A stretch of DNA of 64,000 nucleotides from contig NZ_CP077073.1 of assembly GCF_019139535.1 (NCBI RefSeq), positions 877,001 through 941,000 on the forward strand, in the 5' to 3' direction. The position numbers and the translations under genes were made by a program. Source of the DNA: Pseudomonas muyukensis. Lineage in GTDB: Bacteria; Pseudomonadota; Gammaproteobacteria; Pseudomonadales; Pseudomonadaceae. How positions within the stretch are numbered: position 1 is the first letter of the stretch; every line of letters starts with the position of its first letter. The notes under the pieces were generated by a model. The model ran no database searches. It had not been told where the DNA came from and saw nothing but the letters and a program-made list of their open reading frames with translations. Positions 19,001 through 29,440 of this stretch are shown here, piece by piece.

Positions 19001-21324
19001 CACTTCTTCTTCAACTGCTTGGCGTTGGCGAACAGCGCGGCCATGGCGTTGTTGGCCGGTGCCGCGGCAGTGGTCTCGCGCTGGCGCGGCGCCTGCTGCT
19101 GGCGGTTGCCGCCCTGGCCACGGTTACCGCCGCGGTTGCCCTCGACCTTCTCGCCCGGGGTGTCGCCCATGCGCATGGACAGGCCGACGCGCTTGCGCGG
19201 GATGTCCACTTCCATGACCTTGACCTTGACCACGTCGCCGGCCTTGACCGCTTCGCGCGGGTCCTTGACGAACTTCTCCGACAGCGCCGAGATGTGCACC
19301 AGGCCATCCTGGTGCACGCCGATGTCGACGAAGGCGCCGAAGTTGGTGACGTTGGTCACCACGCCTTCGAGGATCATGCCCGGCTCCAGGTCCTTGAGGT
19401 CCTCGACGCCGTCCTGGAAGGTGGCGGTCTTGAACTCGGGGCGCGGGTCGCGGCCGGGCTTGTCCAGCTCCTGGAGGATGTCGGTGACGGTCGGCAGGCC
19501 GAAGGTCTCGTCGGTGAACTGCTTGGGGTCCAGGCGCTTGAGGAAGCCGCTGTCGCCGATCAGCGAGCGGATGTCGCGCTCGGTGCCGGCGGCGATGCGC
19601 TGCACCAGCGGGTAGGCCTCAGGGTGCACCGCGGAGGCGTCCAGCGGGTTGTCGCCGTTCATTACCCGCAGGAAGCCGGCGGCCTGCTCGAAGGTCTTCT
19701 CGCCCAGGCGGCTGACTTTTTTCAGCGCCGCGCGGGTGGCGAACGGGCCGTTGGCGTCGCGGTGGGCGACGATGTTCTGCGCCAGGGTGGCGTTGAGGCC
19801 CGAGATGCGGGTCAGCAGCGCCACCGAGGCGGTGTTGACGTCGACGCCCACGGCGTTCACGCAGTCCTCGACCACGGCGTCCAGGCCACGGGCCAGCTTC
19901 ACCTGCGACACGTCGTGCTGGTACTGGCCGACGCCGATGGATTTCGGGTCGATCTTCACCAGTTCGGCCAGCGGGTCCTGCAGGCGGCGGGCGATGGACA
20001 CGGCGCCGCGGATCGACACGTCCAGGTCCGGGAACTCGCGGGCGGCCAGCTCCGAGGCCGAATACACCGAGGCGCCGGCCTCGGAGACCATGATCTTGGT
20101 GATCTTCAGGGCCGGGTACTTCTTGACCAGCTCGGCCACCAGCTTGTCGCTCTCGCGGCTGGCGGTGCCGTTGCCGATGGCGACCAGCTCCACCGAGTGC
20201 TTGGCGCACAGGGCGGCCATGACCGAAATGGTGCGGTCCCAGTCGTTCTTTGGCGCGTGCGGGTAGACCGTGGTGTAGTCCAGCAGCTTGCCGGTGGCAT
20301 CGACCACGGCGATCTTGCAGCCGGTGCGCAGGCCTGGGTCGAAGCCCAGGGTGGCGCGTGGGCCGGCCGGAGCGGCCAGCAGCAGGTCGTGCAGGTTGTG
20401 GGCGAAGACGTTGATCGCCTCGCCTTCGGCGTTGTCGCGCAGCTCGCCGAACAGGTCGGTTTCCAGGTGGGTGTAGAGCTTGACCTTCCAGGTCCAGCGC
20501 ACCACCTCGCCCAGCCACTTGTCGGCCGGGCGGTTGCGGTTTTCGACGCCGACATGGCTGGCGATCATCAGCTCGCATGGGTGCAGGGTGCCCGGCAGTT
20601 CCTCGCCGACCTTCAGCGAGGCGCTCAGCACCCCTTCGTTGCGGCCACGGAAGATCGCCAGGGCACGGTGCGACGGTGCGCTGCGCAGCAGCTCGTCATG
20701 GGCGAAGTAGTCGCGGAACTTGGCGCCTTCCTCTTCCTTGCCGGCGACCACGCGGGCGCTCAGCACCGCTTCGTGCTTGAGGAAGCTGCGCAGCTTGTCG
20801 AGCAGCGCGGCGTCTTCGGCGAAGCGCTCCATGAGGATGTACTTGGCGCCCTCAAGCGCGGCCTTGACGTCGGCCACGCCCTTTTCGGCGTCGACGAAGC
20901 GCGCGGCTTCGCTTTCCGGGGTCAGCTGCGGGTCGTTGAACAGGCCGTCGGCCAGCTCGCCGAGGCCGGCTTCCAGGGCGATCTGGCCCTTGGTGCGGCG
21001 CTTCTGCTTGTACGGCAGGTAGAGGTCTTCGAGGCGGGTCTTGGTGTCGGCCAGCTTGATCTCGCGGGCCAGCTCCGGGGTCAGCTTGCCCTGCTCCTCG
21101 ATGCTGGCCAGGATGCTGGCGCGGCGCTCGTCGAGTTCACGCAGGTAGCGCAGGCGCTCTTCCAGGTGGCGCAGTTGAGTGTCGTCCAGGCTGCCGGTCA
21201 CTTCCTTGCGGTAGCGGGCGATGAAGGGCACGGTCGATCCTTCGTCCAACAGGCCCACGGCCGCTTCGACCTGCTGTGGGCGCACGCCCAGTTCCTCGGC
21301 GATACGGCTGTTGATGCTGTCCAT
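19000..21324 (-). CDS. tex: RNA-binding transcriptional accessory protein Tex
   Basis: A 774-aa nucleic-acid-binding protein related to eukaryotic Spt6. In order it has an N-terminal helical/HTH part, a YqgF/RNase H-like domain ([20 protein letters not shown]), tandem helix-hairpin-helix repeats ([33 protein letters not shown]) and an S1 domain ([20 protein letters not shown]), followed by a basic Gly/Arg/Gln-rich tail. The ATG at 21324 is preceded by AGGTGG; a GTG three codons upstream is less likely. It influences transcription and stress tolerance in other bacteria. Confidence 0.95.
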   Translation of the reverse strand: MDSINSRIAEELGVRPQQVEAAVGLLDEGSTVPFIARYRKEVTGSLDDTQLRHLEERLRYLRELDERRASILASIEEQGKLTPELAREIKLADTKTRLEDLYLPYKQKRRTKGQIALEAGLGELADGLFNDPQLTPESEAARFVDAEKGVADVKAALEGAKYILMERFAEDAALLDKLRSFLKHEAVLSARVVAGKEEEGAKFRDYFAHDELLRSAPSHRALAIFRGRNEGVLSASLKVGEELPGTLHPCELMIASHVGVENRNRPADKWLGEVVRWTWKVKLYTHLETDLFGELRDNAEGEAINVFAHNLHDLLLAAPAGPRATLGFDPGLRTGCKIAVVDATGKLLDYTTVYPHAPKNDWDRTISVMAALCAKHSVELVAIGNGTASRESDKLVAELVKKYPALKITKIMVSEAGASVYSASELAAREFPDLDVSIRGAVSIARRLQDPLAELVKIDPKSIGVGQYQHDVSQVKLARGLDAVVEDCVNAVGVDVNTASVALLTRISGLNATLAQNIVAHRDANGPFATRAALKKVSRLGEKTFEQAAGFLRVMNGDNPLDASAVHPEAYPLVQRIAAGTERDIRSLIGDSGFLKRLDPKQFTDETFGLPTVTDILQELDKPGRDPRPEFKTATFQDGVEDLKDLEPGMILEGVVTNVTNFGAFVDIGVHQDGLVHISALSEKFVKDPREAVKAGDVVKVKVMEVDIPRKRVGLSMRMGDTPGEKVEGNRGGNRGQGGNRQQQAPRQRETTAAAPANNAMAALFANAKQLKKK

Positions 21325-21553
21325 GAAAACCACCTGACAAATAGTGAATGCAAGGCCGCAGGCGGGCGTTCGGCCCCGGCGGCGCTGGGTGAAAGCCGCG
21401 CATTATACCCATCGTGCCGGGCTTGCGGTGATGGCCTGGCGCCAGCCGTCGACAGGGCGGCAGTGGCGCGCCGGGAAAAATCTGCTAACAATGCACACGG
21501 CACGCGCGGCAATGGCTACGCCATAATGCGCGGCGATATCAGAGGAGTAATTC

Positions 21554-22294
21554 ATGACCAGCACCGCAAACGCCACAGATGGCGACAAGATTCTCATCGT
21601 CGACGACGACCCGGGCCTGAGCAGCCTGCTGGACCGTTTCTTCACCAGCAAGGGCTTCCGTGTCCGCACCGTGCCCAATGTCGAACAGATGGATCGCCTG
21701 CTGGCCCGTGAGGTGTTCAACCTGGTCGTGCTCGACCTGATGTTGCCGGGCGAGGACGGCCTGTCGGCGTGCAAGCGCCTGCGCGCCTCGAACAACCAGA
21801 TCCCGATCATCATGCTCACCGCCAAGGGCGACGAGCTTAGCCGCATCAAGGGCCTGGAGCTGGGCGCCGACGACTACCTGGCCAAGCCGTTCAACCCCGA
21901 CGAGCTGGTGGCCCGGGTCAAGGCCGTGCTGCGCCGCCAGGCCCCGGCCGTGCCGGGCGCGCCGGGCAGCGAGGACGAGACCGTCACCTTCGGCGACTAC
22001 GAACTGTCGCTGGCCACCCGCGAACTCAAGCGCGGTAGCGAAGTGCACATGCTGACCACCGGCGAGTTCGCCGTGCTCAAGGCGCTGGTCATGCATGCCC
22101 GTGAACCGCTGACCCGCGACAAGCTGATGAACCTGGCCCGTGGCCGCGAGTGGGACGCCCTGGAGCGCTCCATCGACGTGCAGATCTCGCGCCTGCGCCG
22201 GATGATCGAGCCTGATCCGTCCAAACCCCGCTATATCCAGACCGTCTGGGGCGTGGGCTACGTCTTCGTGCCGGACGGAAACGCCGGCAAATGA
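21554..22294 (+). CDS. ompR: OmpR-family response regulator (OmpR/AmgR type)
   Basis: A 246-aa regulator with a receiver domain (phosphoacceptor Asp61 in VVLDLMLPGEDG, acidic pocket VDDDP at 17-20, conserved Lys in AKPFNP) and a C-terminal winged helix (TREPLTRDKLMNLARGREWD, GVGYVFVPDG). With the downstream kinase it forms the EnvZ/OmpR pair, the ortholog by position and sequence of P. aeruginosa AmgR/AmgS, which answers envelope stress and aminoglycosides. A 93-nt spacer with a strong hairpin lies before the kinase gene. Confidence 0.94.
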   Translation: MTSTANATDGDKILIVDDDPGLSSLLDRFFTSKGFRVRTVPNVEQMDRLLAREVFNLVVLDLMLPGEDGLSACKRLRASNNQIPIIMLTAKGDELSRIKGLELGADDYLAKPFNPDELVARVKAVLRRQAPAVPGAPGSEDETVTFGDYELSLATRELKRGSEVHMLTTGEFAVLKALVMHAREPLTRDKLMNLARGREWDALERSIDVQISRLRRMIEPDPSKPRYIQTVWGVGYVFVPDGNAGK

Positions 22295-22318
22295 TTCTGT
22301 CGGTGCGTCCGGGTGCAG

Positions 22319-22348
22319 CAGGGCGGCTCAAGCGAGCCGCCCTGTTTT
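22319..22348 (+). terminator. Intercistronic terminator-like hairpin between ompR and envZ
   Basis: CAGGGCGGCTC (22319-22329), loop AAGC, GAGCCGCCCTG (22334-22344), then TTTT. The 11-bp stem is perfect. Lying between two genes of one two-component system, it should reduce envZ expression relative to ompR. Confidence 0.75.
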
Positions 22349-22387
22349 CGTCTGTGGCGGCCGGCCTTTCAGCACAGTAGTTGATCG

Positions 22388-23701
22388 ATGAAAACGCCTC
22401 TCTGGTTCCCGCAAAGCTTCTTCGCCCGCACCCTCTGGCTGGTGCTGATCGTCGTGCTGTTCTCCAAGGCACTGACGCTGGTGTACCTGCTGATGAACGA
22501 GGACGTGCTGGTCGACCGCCAGTACAGCCACGGTGTGGCCCTGACGCTGCGGGCGTACTGGGCGGCGGATGAAGAAAACCGCGAGCAGATCGCCGAGGCC
22601 GCCGGGCTGATCCGGGTGACTGGGGCCGGCGTGCCCGAGGGCGAACAGCACTGGCCGTACAGCGAGATCTACCAGCGCCAGATGCAGGCCGAGCTGGGCG
22701 ATGACACCGAGGTGCGGCTGCGTATCCATGCGCCGCCGGCGCTGTGGGTGAACGCGCCGAGCCTGGGCCCGGGCTGGCTCAAGGTGCCGCTGTACCCACA
22801 CCCGCTGCGCGGGCAGAAGATCTGGAACGTGCTGGGCTGGTTCCTGGCCATTGGCTTGTTGTCCACCGCCTCGGCGTGGATTTTCGTGCGCCAGCTCAAC
22901 CAGCCGCTCAAGCGCCTGGTGTTCGCCGCCCGCCAGCTGGGCCAGGGGCGCAGTGTGCGCCTGCCGATTAGCGACACGCCCAGCGAGATGACCGAGGTGT
23001 ACCGGGCATTCAACCAGATGGCCGAGGATGTCGAGCAAGCCGGGCGAGAGCGCGAGCTGATGCTGGCCGGGGTGTCCCACGACCTGCGCACACCGCTCAC
23101 CCGCCTGCGCCTGTCGCTGTCGCTGATGGGCAACGACAGCGACCTCAGCGATGACATGGTGCGTGATATCGAGGACATGGACGCGATCCTCGACCAGTTC
23201 CTGGCGTTCATCCGCGATGGCCGTGACGAACCGGTGGAGGAGGTCGACCTCAACGACCTGATCTACGAAGTGGTGGCGCCGTACAACCAGCACAAGGAGC
23301 AGGTGCGCCTGTGCCTGGAGCCGATTCCGCCGTTCCCGCTGCGCCGGGTGTCGCTCAAGCGCATGCTGGGCAACCTGATCGGCAACGCATTGCATCATGC
23401 CGGCAAGGGCGTCGAGGTGGCGGCCTATGTGTCGGGTGACCAGAGCGCGCCCTACGTGGTGCTCAGCGTGCTCGATCGTGGCGCGGGCATCGACGAGTCG
23501 GAGTTGGAGACCATCTTCAACCCGTTCATCCGAGGCGACCGGGCGCGGGGCGGCAAGGGCACCGGGTTGGGGCTGGCGATCGTCAAGCGGATCGCCGCGC
23601 AGCATGGCGGCAATGTGGAGTTGCGCAACCGCTCCGGTGGCGGGATCGAGGCGCGGGTGAGATTGCCGCTGGGGCTGTTGCTGCCGCGTAACGCCGTTTA
23701 A
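22388..23701 (+). CDS. envZ: Sensor histidine kinase (EnvZ/AmgS type)
   Basis: Inner-membrane kinase partner of OmpR, 437 aa. It has two membrane spans (about 15-37 and 148-168) around a periplasmic sensor domain, a HAMP linker, the H-box with phosphorylated His231 (AGVSHDLRTPLTRLRLS), and an ATPase domain with N-box GNLIGNALHHA, G1 DRGAGI and G2 GKGTGLGLAI. The opposite gene rimK is convergent, with REP-like repeats in between. Confidence 0.94.
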   Translation: MKTPLWFPQSFFARTLWLVLIVVLFSKALTLVYLLMNEDVLVDRQYSHGVALTLRAYWAADEENREQIAEAAGLIRVTGAGVPEGEQHWPYSEIYQRQMQAELGDDTEVRLRIHAPPALWVNAPSLGPGWLKVPLYPHPLRGQKIWNVLGWFLAIGLLSTASAWIFVRQLNQPLKRLVFAARQLGQGRSVRLPISDTPSEMTEVYRAFNQMAEDVEQAGRERELMLAGVSHDLRTPLTRLRLSLSLMGNDSDLSDDMVRDIEDMDAILDQFLAFIRDGRDEPVEEVDLNDLIYEVVAPYNQHKEQVRLCLEPIPPFPLRRVSLKRMLGNLIGNALHHAGKGVEVAAYVSGDQSAPYVVLSVLDRGAGIDESELETIFNPFIRGDRARGGKGTGLGLAIVKRIAAQHGGNVELRNRSGGGIEARVRLPLGLLLPRNAV

Positions 23702-23715
23702 AGACAAGCCCAGCC

Positions 23716-23823
23716 CTTTGTAGCAGCCAGCTTTGCTGGCGAAGAGGCCCGCACCGGCAGCATTGGACAGTTGCCTTGCGCTGCCGCTGCTGGCCCCTTC
23801 GCCGGCAAGCCGGCTCCTACAGG
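23716..23823. repeat. REP-like inverted pair between convergent envZ and rimK
   Basis: TGTAGCAGCCAGCTTTGCTG near 23720 is a degenerate left arm; the right arm GCCGGCAAGCCGGCTCCTAC ends near 23820, about 14 nt before the rimK stop. The arms are from different subtypes and match imperfectly. Confidence 0.65.
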
Positions 23824-23836
23824 GTGTAGCGTATGC

Positions 23837-24742
23837 CTATCCTTTGCCTTTGGTCCGCGTCTGGTTCGGCCCGCTGTTCTTCTCCAGGTGCTCGATGATC
23901 ATCCCGGCCACGTCCTTGCCGGTGGTGACCTCGATGCCTTCCAGCCCGGGCGATGAGTTCACCTCCATCACCAGCGGCCCGTGGTTCGAGCGCAGGATGT
24001 CCACGCCGGCCACGCTCAGGCCCATCACCTTGGCGGCGCGAATCGCGGTCATGCGCTCTTCGGGGGTGATCTTGATCAGGCTGGCCACCCCGCCCCGGTG
24101 CAGGTTGGAGCGGAACTCGCCGGGCTTGGCCTGGCGTTTCATCGAGGCGATCACCTTGTCGCCGACCACGAAGCAGCGGATATCGGCGCCGCCAGCCTCC
24201 TTGATGTACTCCTGGACCATGATGTTCTGCTTCAGGCCCATGAACGCCTCGATCACCGACTCGGCGGCCTTGGTGGTTTCGCACAGCACCACGCCGATGC
24301 CCTGGGTGCCTTCGAGCACCTTGATCACCAGTGGCGCGCCGTTGACCATCTGGATCAGGTCGGGGATGTCGTCCGGCGAGTGGGCGAAGCCGGTGATCGG
24401 CAGGCCGATGCCGCGCCGCGACAGCAGTTGCAGCGAGCGCAGCTTGTCACGCGAGCGGGCGATGGCCACCGACTCGTTGAGCGGGTAGACGCCCATCATC
24501 TCGAACTGGCGCAGCACCGCGCAGCCATAGAAGGTGACCGAGGCGCCGATGCGCGGGATCACTGCGTCGAAACCTTCCAGCGGCTTGCCGCGGTAGTGGA
24601 TCTGCGGTTTGTGGCTGGCGATGTTCATGTAGGCCCGGAGCGTGTCGATCACCACCACTTCATGGCCCCGCTGGGTACCGGCCTCGACCAGGCGGCGGGT
24701 GGAATACAGACGCGGATTGCGCGAGAGCACAGCGATCTTCAT
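23837..24742 (-). CDS. rimK: Ribosomal protein S6 glutamate ligase
   Basis: ATP-grasp ligase (301 aa, family length) that adds glutamate residues to the C-terminus of ribosomal protein S6 and so tunes translation. It begins [20 protein letters not shown] and shows the ATP-grasp signatures [36 protein letters not shown] and [14 protein letters not shown]. The ATG at 24742 lies inside the end of rimB (4-nt overlap). The C-terminal tail is basic. Confidence 0.95.
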   Translation of the reverse strand: MKIAVLSRNPRLYSTRRLVEAGTQRGHEVVVIDTLRAYMNIASHKPQIHYRGKPLEGFDAVIPRIGASVTFYGCAVLRQFEMMGVYPLNESVAIARSRDKLRSLQLLSRRGIGLPITGFAHSPDDIPDLIQMVNGAPLVIKVLEGTQGIGVVLCETTKAAESVIEAFMGLKQNIMVQEYIKEAGGADIRCFVVGDKVIASMKRQAKPGEFRSNLHRGGVASLIKITPEERMTAIRAAKVMGLSVAGVDILRSNHGPLVMEVNSSPGLEGIEVTTGKDVAGMIIEHLEKNSGPNQTRTKGKG

Positions 24743-25221
24743 GCAGCACCTGTGACAGGGGAAAGGGTGGCCGGGAAGGCCGGTTTGTCCTGAACGTACT
24801 TGAGGCCGGGGTTGACCACCAGTTGGCCGTGGATCAATGCCTTGGATCCGAGCAACAGCCGGTAGCGCATGTTCTTGCGGCAGGCCAGGGTGAACTCCAC
24901 CTCCCACACCCGGTCGCCGAGCGCCAGGCTGGTGCGGATGACGTAGCGCGCCTGGGCCTGGCCGTTGGAGCTCTTGATGCGTTTCATGGTCACCAGCGGC
25001 GCCTCGCAGCGACGGTGACGCAATTGCACCACCGAGCCCAGGTGGGCGGTGAAGCGTACCCACTGCTGGCCATCGCGCTCGAACGGCTCGACGTCGGTGG
25101 CGTGCAGGCTGGAGGTGCTGGCGCCGGTGTCGATCTTGGCGCGCAGGCCGGCAACGCCGAGGTCGGGCAGGGCGACCCACTCGCGCAGGCCGATCACAGT
25201 CAGGTGGTCAAATGTCTTCAC
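24739..25221 (-). CDS. rimB: RimB-like retropepsin-fold protease (ATP-dependent zinc protease family)
   Basis: About 160 aa with the aspartic-protease-like motif [12 protein letters not shown] and the later [17 protein letters not shown], as in the Zn_protease/RimB family. RimB acts with RimK in P. fluorescens, trimming or controlling S6 glutamylation. It overlaps rimK by 4 nt. The start is uncertain: I use GTG at 25221 (product [20 protein letters not shown]); an upstream in-frame codon at 25278 would add 19 residues and leave little room for a promoter between it and hslR. Confidence 0.85.
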   Translation of the reverse strand: MKTFDHLTVIGLREWVALPDLGVAGLRAKIDTGASTSSLHATDVEPFERDGQQWVRFTAHLGSVVQLRHRRCEAPLVTMKRIKSSNGQAQARYVIRTSLALGDRVWEVEFTLACRKNMRYRLLLGSKALIHGQLVVNPGLKYVQDKPAFPATLSPVTGAA

Positions 25222-25330
25222 GAGGCGTGCCCTGTGGATAAGGGGATGAACTGTAATGACGGCACGGATTTTTTGCATCCGTCAGTCACGGTAGTACAGT
25301 TCCGTGAAAGACAGAATTCGAGGAAAAACC

Positions 25331-25732
25331 ATGGCACAAAAGCCTGAAGACGAAGACAAGGTCCGCCTGGACAAGTGGCTGTGGGCGGCGCGTTTCTACA
25401 AGACCCGCGCGCTGGCCAAGGCGGCCATCGAAAGCGGCAAGGTGCATTGTCGCGGCGAGCGCTGCAAGCCGGGCAAGGAACCGCGGGTGGGTGACGAGTT
25501 CGTTGTGCGCACCGGTTTTGACGAGCGCACGGTGCGGGTCAAGGCGCTGTCGCTGGTGCGTCGTGGCGCGCCGCAGGCGCAGGCGTTGTACGAGGAGACG
25601 GCCGAGAGCGTGAAGCGGCGCGAGCAGGCAGCCGAAATGCGCAAGGCAGGGGCGATGGGCGTGACCACCGATGGGCGGCCGAACAAAAAGCAGCGGCGGC
25701 AGATTCACCAACTGCATGGCAGTTTCGAGTAA
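25331..25732 (+). CDS. hslR: Heat-shock S4-domain ribosome-associated protein Hsp15
   Basis: A 133-aa RNA-binding protein with an N-terminal S4 domain (VRLDKWLWAARFYKTRALAK) and a basic C-terminus. Hsp15 binds stalled 50S subunits carrying a nascent chain and helps recycle them. The ATG has GAGGAA just upstream (25319-25324). It is divergent from rimB and starts the hslR/PAP2/hslO group. Confidence 0.93.
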   Translation: MAQKPEDEDKVRLDKWLWAARFYKTRALAKAAIESGKVHCRGERCKPGKEPRVGDEFVVRTGFDERTVRVKALSLVRRGAPQAQALYEETAESVKRREQAAEMRKAGAMGVTTDGRPNKKQRRQIHQLHGSFE

Positions 25733-25790
25733 TCGCCGGGCAAGCCCGCGCCCACGCAGGCACACCGTGGGCGCGGGCTTGCCCGGCGAT
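25732..25790. repeat. 25-bp perfect inverted repeat between hslR and the PAP2 gene
   Basis: Arms 25732-25756 and 25766-25790 are exact reverse complements, built on CGGGCAAGCCCGCGCCCACG and a 9-nt loop. This GCGGGCTTGCCC subfamily differs from the GCCGGC type. It starts within the hslR stop codon and ends 8 nt before the convergent PAP2 stop, so it can serve both transcripts. Confidence 0.85.
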
Positions 25791-25797
25791 CGGTCGA

Positions 25798-26598
25798 TCA
25801 GGCGTGGCGCATGACGCTCATGCGCCCGATCAGCGGCAACTTGCCGAACAACCGGAACAGCGGCGCCGTCCAGCGCACCAGCGCCGCACTGCTCTTGGCC
25901 GCCAGGGGGGTGTGGCAGCTCCAGCCCAATGCCAGCACCGCCATCAGCAGGCCGCCGATGTAGTCGTCCTGGCCCCAGTGGGCGCCGGCCACCAGGCGCG
26001 GCAGCATGAACAGCAGGGCCAGCGCCCAGATCACCAGGTGCTGCATCAGGCGGCGGCTGAACAGGCTCATGAACAACGCCCAGATCAGCAGCACCGAGGC
26101 GTGGTCACCCGGGAAACTCTGGCTGGAGCGGTCCTTGAGCTCCCATTTCTTTTCCATGTTCGGGTAGAAATCGCTCAGGTGCACGGCATTGTCGAACGTC
26201 ATCGATGGGCTATTGTGTTGCCAACCCATTGCGCTGACCCACTTGGAAAACAGCGCGCGAATCACCACTAACAGGAGCAGGGTCACCAGGAAGCCGAAAA
26301 ATGCCTGGCGCACCTGCACGGCCTTGAAGACCCAGTCGCCGCGAATCAGCAGCGACAGCATGATCAGCCCGACCAGGATGTCGAATGGACGCAGGCTGCC
26401 GACGGCCCAGATGGAACGCCAGACGATATTGTCGGCCAAGGGCGCGTTGAGGCTATGGAACAGCCATTCGTCGAATGTCAGGCACAGGATCTGGCCAACG
26501 GGCCATAACCAGAAACACAGTAGAGCGATGGGCAGCAGCGTGCAGGCTGCCAAGGGTCCCCAGGACCACCTCGCTTGGAACAGTGGTCGATTGTCCAT
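25798..26598 (-). CDS. PAP2-family inner-membrane phosphatase
   Basis: A 266-aa membrane protein of the type-2 phosphatidic-acid phosphatase family, with about six spans. The catalytic motifs are KDRSSQSFPGDHAS (the P-S/G-x-H block) and PRLVAGAHWGQDD (Arg...His...Asp block). Such enzymes dephosphorylate lipid pyrophosphates or transfer phosphate to lipid A; residues alone do not say which. The same gene stands between hslR and hslO in other P. putida genomes. GGAG and GAGG sequences precede the ATG at 26598. Confidence 0.87.
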   Translation of the reverse strand: MDNRPLFQARWSWGPLAACTLLPIALLCFWLWPVGQILCLTFDEWLFHSLNAPLADNIVWRSIWAVGSLRPFDILVGLIMLSLLIRGDWVFKAVQVRQAFFGFLVTLLLLVVIRALFSKWVSAMGWQHNSPSMTFDNAVHLSDFYPNMEKKWELKDRSSQSFPGDHASVLLIWALFMSLFSRRLMQHLVIWALALLFMLPRLVAGAHWGQDDYIGGLLMAVLALGWSCHTPLAAKSSAALVRWTAPLFRLFGKLPLIGRMSVMRHA

Positions 26599-26707
26599 AA
26601 GATACCTCGATCTCCTAACGTGAAATGAGCGCCTCGTGAGCGCTCTGCGACGGACTTTTTAGTCTCCGGACATTATTTTGTCATCATTTTCAGATAGCCA
26701 GACAACC

Positions 26708-27610
26708 ATGAGCGACTTGCCAGATACCGATTTCACCCAACGTTTCATCTTCGACGAGCGCGATGTGCGCGGCGAGATGGTCGCGCTGGAACGCAGCTAC
26801 GCCGAGGTGCTGGCCAAGCACGCCTATCCGCAGCCGGTCCAGCAACTGCTCGGCGAGCTGATGGCCGCCGCCGCGCTGCTGGTCGGCACCTTGAAGTTCG
26901 ATGGCCTGCTGATCCTCCAGGCGCAGTCCCAGGGCCCGGTCCCGCTGCTGGCCATCGAGTACACCAGCGAGCACGACATTCGTGGCCTGGCGCGCTATGA
27001 AGCGGAGCAGATCGAGGCGCACGCCAGCCTTGCCGACCTGATGCCGGGCGGCCACCTGGTGCTGACCATCATTCCGGTCAACGGCCAGCGCTACCAGGGC
27101 ACTGTCGAGCTGGACGGCAAGGACCTGTCGGAGTGCTTCACCAACTACTTCGTCATGTCGCAGCAGATCAACACCTGCATTTCCCTGACTGCCGATGGCC
27201 AGCGCGCCCGTGGCCTGCTGGTACAGCAACTGCCGGCCGACCGCCAGAAGGACAGCGAAGAGCGCGAGGAAAGCTGGGCCCACGTGAAGGCCCTGGCCAA
27301 CACCGTCAAGGCCGAGGAACTGCTTGGCCTGGACAACGAAACCGTGCTGCACCGCCTCTACCACGAAGACGCCGTGCGCCTGTTCGACATCCAGCCGCTA
27401 CGCTTCAAGTGCAGCTGCTCGCGCGAGCGTTCGGGCAACGCCCTGGTCAGCCTCGGCGAGGCCGATGCCACGGCGTTGGTGGCCGAATGTGGCGGCACCG
27501 TCGAGATCGATTGCCAGTTCTGCAACGAGCGTTATCTGTTCGATGCCACCGATGTCGCGCAATTGTTTGCCGGCGGTGGCACCGAGGCGCCCTCAGAAAC
27601 TCAGCACTGA
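26708..27610 (+). CDS. hslO: Redox-activated chaperone Hsp33
   Basis: Cytoplasmic holdase (300 aa) that is switched on when its zinc-binding cysteines are oxidised. The C-terminal zinc site is visible as CSCS and later CQFCNE, and the body has the family segments [20 protein letters not shown] and [14 protein letters not shown]. The ATG at 26708 is taken because [20 protein letters not shown] matches the family; an in-frame codon at 26678 is possible. No strong ribosome-binding site is apparent. Confidence 0.95.
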   Translation: MSDLPDTDFTQRFIFDERDVRGEMVALERSYAEVLAKHAYPQPVQQLLGELMAAAALLVGTLKFDGLLILQAQSQGPVPLLAIEYTSEHDIRGLARYEAEQIEAHASLADLMPGGHLVLTIIPVNGQRYQGTVELDGKDLSECFTNYFVMSQQINTCISLTADGQRARGLLVQQLPADRQKDSEEREESWAHVKALANTVKAEELLGLDNETVLHRLYHEDAVRLFDIQPLRFKCSCSRERSGNALVSLGEADATALVAECGGTVEIDCQFCNERYLFDATDVAQLFAGGGTEAPSETQH

Positions 27611-27631
27611 AACGGTTCACTACAGGACTAT

Positions 27632-27670
27632 CTCCTGTCGAATTGCGCAAAAGCGCAGTTCTGACAGGAG
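27632..27670 (+). terminator. Interrupted hairpin between hslO and pckA
   Basis: CTCCTGTC (27632-27639) pairs with GACAGGAG (27663-27670), and inside it TGCGC-AAAA-GCGCA forms a second stem, separated by a small internal loop. A T-rich stretch follows after 9 nt. It may end the hslO transcript or sit upstream of the pckA promoter, whose best -10-like element is CATAAT at 27698-27703. Confidence 0.5.
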
Positions 27671-27789
27671 GGGCCTACTTTTTTTGGGCTTTTCTGGCAT
27701 AATCCGGCCACTTTTTTCGCTGTAGTAGTTTTTTAAAGACAACTACAAAACGTTTGGAGCACTCGGCCTCGGGCCGGATGGGGTATCTC

Positions 27790-29331
27790 ATGACGCAAGC
27801 CAACAACACCGTGTACACCGACCTGAGCGTCGATGAGCTGGTAAAAGAAGCGCTGTCCCGCGGTGAAGGCGTGCTGGCCGATACCGGCGCGCTGGTGGTG
27901 GAAACCGGTCACCGCACCGGTCGTTCGCCGGCTGACCGTTTCATCGTCGAAGAACCTTCCACCCAGGACCAGATTGGCTGGGGCCCGATCAACCGCAAGT
28001 TCCCGGCCGACAAGTTCGATGCCCTGTGGAACCGCGTCGAGGCGTTCAACAACGCCCAGGATCACTTCGTATCCTACGTTCACGTAGGTGCTGCGGCCGA
28101 GCACTACCTGCCGGTCAAGATGACCACCCAGACTGCCTGGCAGAACCTGTTCGGGCGTTGCCTGTTCATCAACCCGGCCCAGTACAACCTGGCTGGCCGC
28201 GGTGAGTGGCAGGTGCTCAACGTCGCCAACTTCGTGTGCGAACCCGAGCGCGACGGCACCAACTCCGATGGCTGCGTGATCATCAACTTCGCCCAGAAGA
28301 AGGTGCTGATCGCTGGCATGCGTTATGCCGGTGAAATGAAGAAAGCCATGTTCTCGGTGCAGAACTTCCTGCTGCCGGCCGCCGACGTGCTGCCGATGCA
28401 CTGCGCCGCCAACATTGGCGAAGCAGGCGATGTGACCCTGTTCTTCGGCCTGTCCGGCACCGGCAAGACCACCCTGTCGGCCGACGAAAGCCGTTACCTG
28501 ATCGGTGACGACGAGCACGGCTGGGGCGAGGGCGTGGTCTTCAACATCGAAGGCGGTTGCTACGCCAAATGCATCGACCTGTCCGAGAAGAACGAGCCGG
28601 TCATCTGGAAAGCCATCAAGCATGGCGCAGTGCTGGAAAACGTCGTCATCGACGATGCCAAGCACGCCGACTACGCCGATGTCAGCCTGACCCAGAACAG
28701 CCGCGCAGCCTACCCGCTGACCCACGTGGCCAAGGTCTCCGAGAAGAACCTGGGCGGCGAGCCGAACGCGGTCATCTTCCTGACCTGCGACCTGACCGGC
28801 GTACTGCCGCCAGTGTCGATCCTGAACAACGAGCAGGCGGCCTATCACTTCCTGTCCGGCTACACCGCACTGGTCGGTTCCACCGAAATGGGTTCGGGCA
28901 GCGGCATCAAGTCGACCTTCTCCACCTGCTTCGGCGCACCGTTCTTCCCGCGCCCGGCCGGCGTTTACGCCGAGCTGCTGATCAAGCGCATCAAGGCGTT
29001 CGGCTCCAAGGTCTACCTGGTCAACACCGGCTGGACCGGCGGTGGCTACGGCGTTGGCAAGCGCTTCAGCATCCCGACCACCCGTGGCGTGATCGCGGCT
29101 ATCCAGAGCGGCGCGCTGGTCGGTGCCGAGACCGAGCACCTGGACATCATCAACCTGGACGTGCCGAAGGCCGTTCCGGGCGTCGAGACCGAGCTGCTCA
29201 ACCCACGCAACACCTGGGCTGACAAAGCGGCCTACGACGAAGCGGCCAAGGGCCTGGCCGGCCTGTTCATCGAGAACTTCAAGAAGTTCGACGTATCCGC
29301 TGCGATCAAGGCTGCCGGTCCGCAACTGTAA
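27790..29331 (+). CDS. pckA: ATP-dependent phosphoenolpyruvate carboxykinase
   Basis: Converts oxaloacetate and ATP to phosphoenolpyruvate, the entry to gluconeogenesis. The 513-aa protein has the kinase P-loop GLSGTGKT (residues 220-227), the metal-binding IGDDEHGWG and the [20 protein letters not shown] region of the ATP-type enzymes. The ATG at 27790 follows GGGG and gives [20 protein letters not shown]; an earlier in-frame codon at 27754 would add 12 unrelated residues. Confidence 0.96.
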   Translation: MTQANNTVYTDLSVDELVKEALSRGEGVLADTGALVVETGHRTGRSPADRFIVEEPSTQDQIGWGPINRKFPADKFDALWNRVEAFNNAQDHFVSYVHVGAAAEHYLPVKMTTQTAWQNLFGRCLFINPAQYNLAGRGEWQVLNVANFVCEPERDGTNSDGCVIINFAQKKVLIAGMRYAGEMKKAMFSVQNFLLPAADVLPMHCAANIGEAGDVTLFFGLSGTGKTTLSADESRYLIGDDEHGWGEGVVFNIEGGCYAKCIDLSEKNEPVIWKAIKHGAVLENVVIDDAKHADYADVSLTQNSRAAYPLTHVAKVSEKNLGGEPNAVIFLTCDLTGVLPPVSILNNEQAAYHFLSGYTALVGSTEMGSGSGIKSTFSTCFGAPFFPRPAGVYAELLIKRIKAFGSKVYLVNTGWTGGGYGVGKRFSIPTTRGVIAAIQSGALVGAETEHLDIINLDVPKAVPGVETELLNPRNTWADKAAYDEAAKGLAGLFIENFKKFDVSAAIKAAGPQL

Positions 29332-29355
29332 GGTTGCAACACGGTTGCATGAAGA

Positions 29356-29380
29356 ACCCGGGCCTGGTCCCGGGTTTTTT
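29356..29380 (+). terminator. Rho-independent terminator after pckA
   Basis: ACCCGGG (29356-29362), loop CCTGGT, CCCGGGT (29369-29375), then T run to 29380. Confidence 0.9.
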
Positions 29381-29391
29381 ATTGCCGGGTG

Positions 29392-29413
29392 AATGCCTCT
29401 GGGGCATTTTTTT
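29392..29413 (+). terminator. Second terminator-like hairpin after pckA
   Basis: AATGCC (29392-29397), loop TCTGG, GGCATT (29403-29408) and T run. It is 12 nt after the first terminator. Confidence 0.7.
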
Positions 29414-29440
29414 CATGCACTCAGGGCATGGTCAGGCCCC

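Noticed and set aside
19294..21711. 805-codon plus-strand open frame opposite tex
   Set aside because: Antisense shadow of tex; its composition is biased and the real protein on the minus strand is unambiguous.
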